A DNA stretch of 6,266 nucleotides from a bacterium (GTDB lineage: Bacteria > Planctomycetota > UBA1135 > UBA2386). Every line of letters starts with the position of its first letter. Positions within the stretch are counted from its first letter, which is position 1. The DNA lies in the NCBI GenBank assembly GCA_011051855.1, contig DRKG01000549.1:1-6266 (forward strand). Direction: 5' to 3'. The notes under the pieces were generated by a model that was not told the DNA's origin, made no database searches, and worked only from the letters and a program-made list of their open reading frames with translations. Positions 1 to 6,266 of the stretch are shown here, one piece after another. The translations under genes and the position numbers were made by a program.

Positions 1-111
1 GGTCCACTCCTCGGCGGGCGTGATCGCGCCGGTGCCGTGCGGCAGTACGACGCGCTGTGCCGTCAGCAGGGTGGGCAGGAGCAGGAACGCGAACTGGCAG
101 CGGCGCAGCAT
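1..111 (-). CDS. N-terminus of a secreted protein, cut by window edge
   Basis: Only the first 37 codons are present; the frame stays open to base 1, so the gene continues beyond the left edge. The translation begins MLRRCQ, then a hydrophobic stretch FAFLLLPTLLTA, then polar sequence QRVVLPHGTG. This is a classical Sec signal peptide: short basic n-region, 12-residue h-region, and a plausible cleavage after LTA (about residue 18). No lipobox cysteine follows the h-region, so a lipoprotein is unlikely. The start is the ATG at 111-109; no good Shine-Dalgarno precedes it. It lies 63 bp downstream of the SLC13 transporter stop and in the same direction, so co-transcription is possible. The mature part visible is too short to name a family. 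The signal peptide is seen directly; the export is inferred from it. Confidence 0.6.
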   Translation of the reverse strand, partial: MLRRCQFAFLLLPTLLTAQRVVLPHGTGAITPAEEWT

Positions 112-153
112 TCCAGCAGTGTGCCGGTCCGGGCGCTTGCCGTCACCGTCCAA

Positions 154-177
154 CACAGGCCTGTGAACGGCCGTTCA
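154..177. repeat. Two adjoining GGCC-centred palindromes
   Basis: Bases 154-165 (CACAGGCCTGTG) and 164-177 (TGAACGGCCGTTCA) are each perfect inverted repeats. They share the GGCC centre and overlap by two bases. The second contains the transporter's TGA stop (minus strand). If folded as RNA, each gives only a 4-5 bp stem with a GGCC loop, and no T-run follows on either strand, so they do not look like an ordinary intrinsic terminator. They could be a protein-binding site, a weak transcript-end structure, or chance in GC-rich sequence. Confidence 0.4.
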
Positions 178-1989
178 ACGCAGGTCCGTGAACAGCGGCA
201 AGGTCAGCGTCGTCACCAGCCAGGTCAGGAGCGCGAACGGGCCGCCGAGCACGACGTAGTCGCGAAAGCGGTAGCGGCCGGGCCCCATCACCAGAATCGT
301 CGATTCGTGGGCGACCGGGGTCACGAATGCCGACGACACGCAGATCGCGACGCCGAGCAGGAACGGCTCCGGACGGCAGCCCGAAGCCTCGGCGAGGGCA
401 TAGGCGATCGGCGCCAGCACCACCGCGACGGCGGCGTTGCCGATCAACTGCGTCAGCAACACCGCCAACAGCAGCAGCAGCGACAGCAGGATCATCGGCG
501 ACGAGCCGGCGAACGCGGCCGCCATGCCCTCGGCTGCCCACTGGGCCGTGCCGGTGACCTGCAGCGCCTCGCCGAACGGGATCATCGCACCGACGATGAC
601 CAGCGCCTGCAGGTCGAGCGATTCGTAGGCCGAGCGCATGCCGACGGTGCCGGTGAGCACGGCGGCCATCGCCGCGAACGGGATCGCGACGGCCGGTTCG
701 AGCAACCCGGTCGCACTGGTCAGCACCATTGCCGCCATGATCGCGAGCACGGTGAACGCGTGTCGACGGCGGGCGGTCGGCAACGGCTGCGACTCCAGCA
801 GCAGCAGGTTCGGATTGCGCCGCAGGCGTTGCAGTTCGGCTTCGTGGCCGACCAGCAGCAGCGAGTCGCCACTCTGCAGCGGCACCGCCAGCGGCCGGTC
901 GCGCAACGAGCGCCCGCGGCGACTGATCGCCAAAGGGCTGACGCCGTAACGGTGGTGGAAGTCGAGGTCGCGCAGGCTCTGGTGCGAGAGTTCGCTGTCC
1001 GGCGGCAAGATCGCTTCGACCATGCGCAGGTCGGCCGAGCGCAGCGTCTTGTCGTCGACCTTGAGCTCTTCCTTGACGCTGAGACCGCGGTGCAGCGCCT
1101 CGGTGATCGCCGTGATGCGCCCCTGGATCACCAGCACGTCGTTGGCCCGGATCCTGAGGTGGGGGCTCGGCGGCAGGAACTCGGTGTCGCGGATGATCTG
1201 CAGCACGGTGACGTCGCTGCCCGGCAGATCGAGTTCGCCGAGGGTCTTGCCGACGTATTCCGAGCCCGGTTCGGCCATCGTCTCCGTCAGGAACTCGGCA
1301 ACCTCGTAGCGACTCTCGAGCGACGGCCGCGCGGCGGCGCGCGGCAGGAAGTGGCGGCCGACCAGCGCGAACCAAGCGAAGCAGGCGGCGAACACCGACG
1401 CGCCGATCGGGGCGAACGCGAAGAACCCCAGTCCTTCGCCGGTGCGTTCGAGCAGGTAGTCCGACAGGATCACGTTGCTGCGGGTGCCGACCAGGGTCCA
1501 CTTGCCGCCGAGCAGCGAGGCGAACGCCAGCAGGATCAATACCCGCGAGGGCGCAAACCCGCGCTTCTGGCAGATCGCCATCACCGGCGGCATCCACACC
1601 AGCACGGTGGTGGTGTCGTTGACCACCGCGCTGAAGCCGGTCACCACCGCCAGCACGGTGAGTTGGAAGCGCAGCTCGCTGGTGGCGCTCCGTTCGAGCA
1701 GCCGGCCGAACATCATCTGCGCCGCGCCGGTGCGCACCATCGCCGCCGACAGCACGAACATCGAGGCCACCATCAACAGCGCCGGACTGCCGAAACCGCC
1801 GAACGCCTGCACGGGGGTGAGGATCGCCTGCAGGCCGGTCGCGCCCGGTCGCCACGGCAACAGCAGCGACAGCATCACCAGCAGCGCGGTCACATCCGAT
1901 CGCAGCCACTGGGTGTAGAACGACACCAGCGCCAGCAGCAGGACCACCAGCAGGAACACGGCTTCGGCGCTCATCGGCGGCCACTGCAT
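175..1989 (-). CDS. SLC13/DASS-family anion transporter with two RCK_C domains
   Basis: A 604-residue inner-membrane carrier of the divalent anion:Na+ symporter type. Family substrates include dicarboxylates, sulfate and phosphate; the substrate here cannot be read. Order: hydrophobic helices from about residue 10 to 212, two soluble RCK_C (TrkA-C-like) domains at about 228-300 and 308-399, then a second membrane half from about 411 to 600. The two halves carry the inverted-repeat hallmarks: VVNDTTTVLVW (122-132) and TLVGTRSN (165-172) in the first, LIGNAAVAVVLAPIA (515-529) and SSAFVTPVAHESTILVMGPG (552-571) in the second. Length fits the RCK_C-containing subgroup. The start is uncertain: ATG 1989 was chosen, ATG 1974 (five codons later) is equally good, and neither has a clear Shine-Dalgarno. 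The open frame upstream of 1989 runs antisense through the regulator gene and lacks transporter character. The gene is divergent from the sigma-54 regulator. Several usually conserved Asn positions are altered (see findings). Confidence 0.9.
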   Translation of the reverse strand: MQWPPMSAEAVFLLVVLLLALVSFYTQWLRSDVTALLVMLSLLLPWRPGATGLQAILTPVQAFGGFGSPALLMVASMFVLSAAMVRTGAAQMMFGRLLERSATSELRFQLTVLAVVTGFSAVVNDTTTVLVWMPPVMAICQKRGFAPSRVLILLAFASLLGGKWTLVGTRSNVILSDYLLERTGEGLGFFAFAPIGASVFAACFAWFALVGRHFLPRAAARPSLESRYEVAEFLTETMAEPGSEYVGKTLGELDLPGSDVTVLQIIRDTEFLPPSPHLRIRANDVLVIQGRITAITEALHRGLSVKEELKVDDKTLRSADLRMVEAILPPDSELSHQSLRDLDFHHRYGVSPLAISRRGRSLRDRPLAVPLQSGDSLLLVGHEAELQRLRRNPNLLLLESQPLPTARRRHAFTVLAIMAAMVLTSATGLLEPAVAIPFAAMAAVLTGTVGMRSAYESLDLQALVIVGAMIPFGEALQVTGTAQWAAEGMAAAFAGSSPMILLSLLLLLAVLLTQLIGNAAVAVVLAPIAYALAEASGCRPEPFLLGVAICVSSAFVTPVAHESTILVMGPGRYRFRDYVVLGGPFALLTWLVTTLTLPLFTDLR

Positions 1990-2022
1990 ACAGCAATCGC
2001 CCGGTCGCGGCACCTGTCGGGT

Positions 2023-2038
2023 CGCCTTGACAGTTCCT
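2023..2038 (-). promoter_or_regulatory. Candidate sigma-54 (-24/-12) element facing the transporter
   Basis: Read on the minus strand this is AGGAACTGTCAAGGCG. It has the two invariant dinucleotides, GG and GC, separated by 10 bp as sigma-54 promoters require, and AC after the GG with the right phase. The -12 half is AGGC rather than the usual TTGC, so the match is weak. It would place the transcript start near 2012, about 23 nt before the transporter ATG at 1989. The position, in a 184 bp divergent region next to a sigma-54 activator gene, is what makes it worth listing; GC-rich sequence yields such matches by chance. The same bases read on the plus strand include TTGACA (2027-2032), but no acceptable -10 follows it. 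Confidence 0.2.
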
Positions 2039-2173
2039 CCGGGTGGCTTCGATGGTCGCGTCATGGTGTGCGGTCGGGTGTCCCGCCGTACCACCGCCGT
2101 TTGGCAGAACTGCGCCTCGCGGCCAATCGGTAGCGCGCACCATTCGCCCTCGGGCATGGTGCCGGCTATTCTG

Positions 2174-3562
<1,389 letters not shown>

Positions 3563-3565
<3 letters not shown>

Positions 3566-3570
3566 CGTCA
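3563..3570. other. TGACGTCA palindrome holding both convergent stop codons
   Basis: The plus-strand regulator ends with TGA at 3563-3565 and the minus-strand polyketide synthase ends with TGA reading 3570-3568. The eight bases form a perfect palindrome. Only two bases (3566-3567) separate the coding regions. No GC stem followed by a T-run is visible here on either strand, so any terminator must lie within the opposing gene or depend on Rho. Confidence 0.7.
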
Positions 3571-4617
3571 CCAACGTAACAGCAGGAACTCGCTGCAGAA
3601 TCCCGGTCCCATCGCCAGCATCAGGCCGAGGTCTCCCGGATCCCCCGGTCGGTTGCGCAGTGTCTCGGCGAGGATCATCAGCACCGACGCGCTCGACAGG
3701 TTGCCGACGCGCCGCAGGCTCTGCCAACTGATGGCGAGGTCGTCGGGACCGAGTCCGAGGCCTTCCTGCAAGCCTCGCAGCACTTTGGGGCCGCCGGGGT
3801 GGGCGATCCAGCGGGCGATGTCGGCGCGGGTCAGCACGTGGTTGGCGAGGAAGCGGTCGACATCGCCGGGCACACGTTCGCGGGCGACGGTCGGCACTTC
3901 GGCCGAGAGCACGATGCGAAAGCCGTGCGCGCCGATGTCCCAGCCCATCACCTGTTCGGTGTCGGGATAGAACACCGAGCGTGTGTCGACGATCTCCGGC
4001 CCGTTCGAGGGGTGATCTTCCCCGACCACGACGGCGGCTGCGGCTCCGTCGCCGAACAGGCCGACGCTGATCAGGTTGGCGACCGACAGGTCGTCCGGCT
4101 GCAAGGTCAGCGAGCACAACTCCACCGTCAGCACCAGCGCGACCGCGCTCGGGTGGGAGCGAACGAAGTCGGCGGCGCGCGCGACCGCGGCGGCGCCGGC
4201 GACGCAGCCGAGGCCGAACATCGGCACCCGGCGCACGTCTTCGCGCAGCCCGAGCCGGGTGACCAGGCGGGCGTCGACGGACGGGCTGGCGAGCCCGGTC
4301 ACCGTCGAGAAGAAGATTGCGTCCACTTGTTCGGGGCCGAGGCCGGCGGCGGCGATCGCGTCGCGGCACGCGCGTTCGCCGAGGTCGACCGCGGTCTGCA
4401 GCCACGCGCGGTTGCTGTCGGTGAAGCTGCCGAGTTGCTCGTAGGCGTCGAGCGGCAGCGCCAGGTGGCGGCCGTCGATGCCGCAGTTGCCGTGCAGAGC
4501 CCGCAGGCGGTCGGCGCGCGTCGGTTCGAGCGACAGGATCGAGACCAGCCGCTCCGTCAGCTCGTGCTGCGGATACCAGCGATCGGGGAACGCGGTGGTG
4601 GCGGCGGCGATCTTCAC
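3568..4617 (-). CDS. Type III polyketide synthase (chalcone/alkylpyrone synthase-like)
   Basis: A 349-residue homodimer-type ketosynthase that would extend a CoA- or ACP-bound starter with malonyl-CoA and cyclise the product to a pyrone or resorcinol. The full Cys-His-Asn triad is visible: C138 in MFGLGCVAG, H273 in IAHPGGPKVL, N306 in RRVGNLSSAS. The C-terminal GPGF loop (337-340) and the LFGDGAAA motif (187-194, holding the Phe equivalent to the chalcone synthase gatekeeper) are also present. The stretch MGWDIGAHGFRIVLSAEVP (224-242) resembles bacterial alkylpyrone/alkylresorcinol synthases more than plant chalcone synthase. Starter and product cannot be read from sequence. The start is a GTG at 4617-4615, chosen because it overlaps the upstream stop as GTGA, has AGGA seven bases upstream, and puts the family N-terminus KIAAATTAFP right after it. 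It is the last gene of the minus-strand operon, after two methyltransferases. A KAS III enzyme is less likely given the GPGF loop and HPGGPKVL motif. Confidence 0.92.
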   Translation of the reverse strand: MKIAAATTAFPDRWYPQHELTERLVSILSLEPTRADRLRALHGNCGIDGRHLALPLDAYEQLGSFTDSNRAWLQTAVDLGERACRDAIAAAGLGPEQVDAIFFSTVTGLASPSVDARLVTRLGLREDVRRVPMFGLGCVAGAAAVARAADFVRSHPSAVALVLTVELCSLTLQPDDLSVANLISVGLFGDGAAAAVVVGEDHPSNGPEIVDTRSVFYPDTEQVMGWDIGAHGFRIVLSAEVPTVARERVPGDVDRFLANHVLTRADIARWIAHPGGPKVLRGLQEGLGLGPDDLAISWQSLRRVGNLSSASVLMILAETLRNRPGDPGDLGLMLAMGPGFCSEFLLLRW

Positions 4618-5348
4618 TTGCGGATCCTGGGCATCATGTAAGGCACACGGGCACGGTAGGCGGTGAATCGGTCGCCGTGCATGCGCTGCCAGCGCGCTTC
4701 CTTCAGCAGCGGCCCGAGCAGGCAGTAGGCCGTCCACGGCGCGACCAGCAGCAGCAGATCGGGCGACCAAGTCGGCGACGTCCACAGCACCAGGGCGAAG
4801 CCGAGGTAGATCGGCTGGCGGCAGCAGGCGAACAGGCCGCGTTCCGGCATCGGTCCGTAGTCGACATCGCGGCCGCGCAGCAGTGCCCACCAGCCGGCGA
4901 GGCCGGACTGGGTGCTTAGCCCCGCGTCCCACAGCGCCTTGTTGAGCAGCACCCACGCGCCGGCGAACAGGGTCCACTGCATCGCGCCGAGCGCACCTTC
5001 CGGGTGGTGCCAGACGACCCCGCTCGGCGACCACGCCCAGAACGTCAGCAGCAGTTGCAGACTGCCGGTGAGCACGTAGGTGCTGATCGCGAGCGTGCGG
5101 CCGTGGCCGACCGGCGACAGGCGTTGCAGCACCCGGCCGCCGCGCCGCGACAGCAGGAAGCTGTGCACGAGTGGGAACTGCAGCACGAGCAGCAGGTTGG
5201 CGAACGCGGCGGCGGTGCCGGTCAGGCCGCCCTGGCCGAATTGCAGGCCGGTGGCGAGCGCGAACGCCATCGAGCCGACCGCGAGCGCGAACGCGCCGTG
5301 GGTCAGAATCGCCATCAGGAGCGCACGGGCGATGTGGTTGTGCCTCAT
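4614..5348 (-). CDS. Membrane methyltransferase, ICMT family (BpsB/SrsB-like)
   Basis: A 244-residue multi-spanning protein with about five or six hydrophobic segments (around 10-35, 45-66, 87-107, 122-143, 178-213). The C-terminal third carries the SAM-binding signature of the isoprenylcysteine carboxyl methyltransferase superfamily: RQPIYLG (177-183), the conserved acidic E217 in LLKEARW, and the end motif YRARVP (231-236). Bacterial members next to type III polyketide synthases, such as BpsB and SrsB, methylate the hydroxyl of alkylpyrones or alkylresorcinols in the membrane; this is the best inference here because the synthase gene follows with a 4 nt GTGA overlap. The ATG at 5348 overlaps the upstream methyltransferase stop as ATGA and has a strong GGAGGT (5357-5352) only three bases upstream. 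Other ICMT-fold relatives (NnrU-like proteins, methanethiol S-methyltransferase MddA) cannot be fully excluded from sequence alone. Confidence 0.85.
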   Translation of the reverse strand: MRHNHIARALLMAILTHGAFALAVGSMAFALATGLQFGQGGLTGTAAAFANLLLVLQFPLVHSFLLSRRGGRVLQRLSPVGHGRTLAISTYVLTGSLQLLLTFWAWSPSGVVWHHPEGALGAMQWTLFAGAWVLLNKALWDAGLSTQSGLAGWWALLRGRDVDYGPMPERGLFACCRQPIYLGFALVLWTSPTWSPDLLLLVAPWTAYCLLGPLLKEARWQRMHGDRFTAYRARVPYMMPRIRK

Positions 5349-6061
5349 CGCACCTCCGCGGGCTTTTCGAACAGCGCGGCGTAGCCGACCGAGGTGTCGC
5401 GGGACGCGCGCAGTTCGATGGTCCAGTGCCGCAGCGTCGCCAGTAGACGCGGAGTCTCGCCGACCAGCCGCACGCACGTGAGTCCGAGTCGGCGCGCCAT
5501 CGCGACGAGTTCGCGTGGACGGATGAACCGTCGCCAGCGGTGGGTGCCGCGCGGGATCAGCCCGAGGCCTTCGCCGAGCCAGATCGCCAGCAGTCGGGCC
5601 CGTAGGGTGCGGTCGATGGTGTTGACGAACAGGTGGCCGCCGGGTCGCAGGATGCGGGCGGCCTCGGCGATCGCATCCGCGGGAGCATCGATGTGTTCGA
5701 GCACGTCCGCGAGCAGCACCACGTCGGCGCTGGCGTCGGCGAGCGGGGTCGCGGTGATCGAACTGCGCACCGGCAGGAACGCACCGGGCGCGGCGGGGCG
5801 TTCGTGCGCCTCGCGCAGCGCGGCCTCGGCGAGGTCGACCCCGATGACGCGTGCGCCGCGCGCCGCCAGCGGCAGCGACAACAGGCCGCCACCACAGCCG
5901 AGGTCGATGACTTCGCGTTCCTGCCAGGCGTCGGGCAGCCAGTCGTCGAGCAGGCGCAGGCGGAAGGTGCTGACTTGGCGCAGCGACGCGAATGCGCGGC
6001 AATCGTCGTCCCACCATCCCTGCCGGTCGAACAGGGCCATCTCGGCTTCTCTGGTGCTCAT
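5345..6061 (-). CDS. UbiG-like class I SAM-dependent O-methyltransferase
   Basis: A 238-residue soluble Rossmann-fold methyltransferase. SAM-binding motif I is VIDLGCGGG (51-59), the acidic end of beta 2 is GVDL (74-77), motif II region is VVLLADVLEH (114-123), and motif III is ILRPGGHLFVNTID (137-150). The stretch LIPRGTHRWRRFIRP (168-182) and the ending SVGYAALFEKP match the UbiG (3-demethylubiquinone 3-O-methyltransferase) subgroup, which methylates catechol-type hydroxyls. Its position in a type III polyketide synthase operon makes a tailoring role on a hydroxylated polyketide more likely than quinone synthesis, though a true UbiG cannot be excluded. The start ATG 6061 lies 7 bases after the stop of the preceding gene; AGGAG at 6082-6078 is too far (16 nt), and ATG 6040 (residue 8), with GAGAAG five bases upstream, is an alternative. 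The stop overlaps the next start as ATGA. Confidence 0.88.
   Translation of the reverse strand: MSTREAEMALFDRQGWWDDDCRAFASLRQVSTFRLRLLDDWLPDAWQEREVIDLGCGGGLLSLPLAARGARVIGVDLAEAALREAHERPAAPGAFLPVRSSITATPLADASADVVLLADVLEHIDAPADAIAEAARILRPGGHLFVNTIDRTLRARLLAIWLGEGLGLIPRGTHRWRRFIRPRELVAMARRLGLTCVRLVGETPRLLATLRHWTIELRASRDTSVGYAALFEKPAEVR
5352..5357 (-). promoter_or_regulatory. Strong Shine-Dalgarno deciding the ICMT-family start
   Basis: GGAGGT reads on the minus strand inside the last codons of the upstream methyltransferase, three bases before the ATG at 5348. It is the best ribosome binding site in the window; most other starts here have weak or none. It supports translational coupling at the ATGA overlap and argues against starts further inside the hydrophobic N-terminus. 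Confidence 0.7.
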
Positions 6062-6068
6062 CGCGCGC

Positions 6069-6266
6069 CTATTCGATCTCCTGCCGGCGCAGCACGAGCA
6101 CGCCGTTCGGCGCGGTGATGCGCAGGTGGTCGGCGGCCTGTTCGAGCACCACCGGCGCGTTGTCGTCGAGCACCAAGCCGTCCGGTCCGTTGTGCCAACG
6201 ACCGTTGAGCGTCTGGAACTCGAGCGCGTCTCCGTTGGCGATCAGCGCAGCGCCGGCGTATCGACC
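6069..6266 (-). CDS. C-terminal end of an unrecognised protein, cut by window edge
   Basis: The frame is open from base 6266 to a TAG at 6071-6069, giving the last 65 residues of a gene that starts beyond the right edge. This frame is supported by good GC codon use and by the 7-base gap to the next gene. The sequence alternates short hydrophobic and polar stretches (for example GLVLDDNAPVVLEQ, HLRITAPNGVLVLRR), which looks like a beta-rich C-terminal domain. There is no flavin, nucleotide-binding or metal motif and no membrane segment in the part visible. I do not recognise the family. It is the promoter-proximal visible member of the polyketide synthase operon, so it may belong to the same pathway. 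Confidence 0.65.
   Translation of the reverse strand, partial: GRYAGAALIANGDALEFQTLNGRWHNGPDGLVLDDNAPVVLEQAADHLRITAPNGVLVLRRQEIE

Noticed and set aside
450..500. CAGCAG-rich stretch as a microsatellite.
   Set aside because: It encodes the Leu-rich membrane helix LLSLLLLLAVLL of the transporter on the minus strand and is explained by CTG codon use.
2035..2040. GGAGGA (minus strand) upstream of the transporter as a Shine-Dalgarno.
   Set aside because: No ATG, GTG or TTG lies at a usable distance; the in-frame codon four bases after it is GTC. The nearest in-frame candidate, GTG at 2013, is more than 20 bases away.
2085..2098. A second GG-N10-GC match to sigma-54 promoters on the minus strand.
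   Set aside because: Only the invariant dinucleotides match; flanks are generic G/C and the spacing to the transporter start is longer. Likely chance in GC-rich DNA.
2102..2116. TTGGCAGAACTGCGC upstream of the regulator as its own sigma-54 promoter.
   Set aside because: The distance between GG and GC is one base short of the required 10 bp.
37..2133. A 698-codon open frame on the plus strand across the transporter region.
   Set aside because: Its translation is rich in Arg, Gln, His and Gly with no hydrophobic core or domain, as expected for the antisense of a high-GC membrane protein gene. The minus frame has clear SLC13 motifs.
3799..4641. A 280-codon plus-strand open frame opposite the polyketide synthase.
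   Set aside because: Shadow composition with no motifs; the minus frame carries a complete Cys-His-Asn triad.
5349..6017. Upstream extension of the ICMT-family frame over the UbiG-like gene.
   Set aside because: The extension is Arg-rich out-of-frame translation of the methyltransferase gene; the ATG at 5348 with GGAGGT and the ATGA overlap fixes the real start.

Overview
The window is a GC-rich (roughly 70 percent by eye), gene-dense bacterial segment with no RNA gene, insertion sequence, CRISPR array or tandem repeat that I can see. Codon use is strongly G/C at third positions. The gene types (a sigma-54 response regulator, an SLC13 carrier with cytoplasmic RCK_C domains, and a bacterial type III polyketide synthase with tailoring methyltransferases) suggest a free-living Gram-negative such as a high-GC proteobacterium, myxobacterium or planctomycete. 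The sequence alone does not decide between these.

Left part (1-1989, minus strand): the first 37 codons of an exported protein of unknown function run off the left edge. Next to it, and transcribed in the same direction, is a complete SLC13/DASS-type anion transporter with two RCK_C domains in the middle. The 63 bp between them holds two adjoining GGCC-centred palindromes, one of which covers the transporter stop codon.

Centre (1990-3565): a 184 bp divergent intergenic region separates the transporter from a complete NtrC/DctD-type sigma-54-dependent response regulator on the plus strand (receiver, AAA+, Fis-type HTH). A weak -24/-12-like element faces the transporter. The layout fits a regulator that controls its divergent neighbour, but no sensor kinase lies in the window.

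Right part (3568-6266, minus strand): four co-directional genes form a tight operon, in transcription order: the C-terminal end of an unrecognised protein, a UbiG-like SAM O-methyltransferase, an ICMT-family membrane methyltransferase, and a type III polyketide synthase. The first junction is a 7 nt gap; the last two are 4 nt stop/start overlaps (ATGA and GTGA). Type III PKS plus ICMT-family methyltransferase matches the logic of the bpsAB (Bacillus) and srsAB (Streptomyces) operons, which make and methylate alkylpyrones or alkylresorcinols. The added soluble UbiG-like enzyme suggests a doubly methylated or otherwise modified polyketide lipid. The PKS and regulator genes meet tail to tail with only 2 bp between stop codons.

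The long additional open frames on the opposite strands are GC-driven shadows of these genes and are not annotated.
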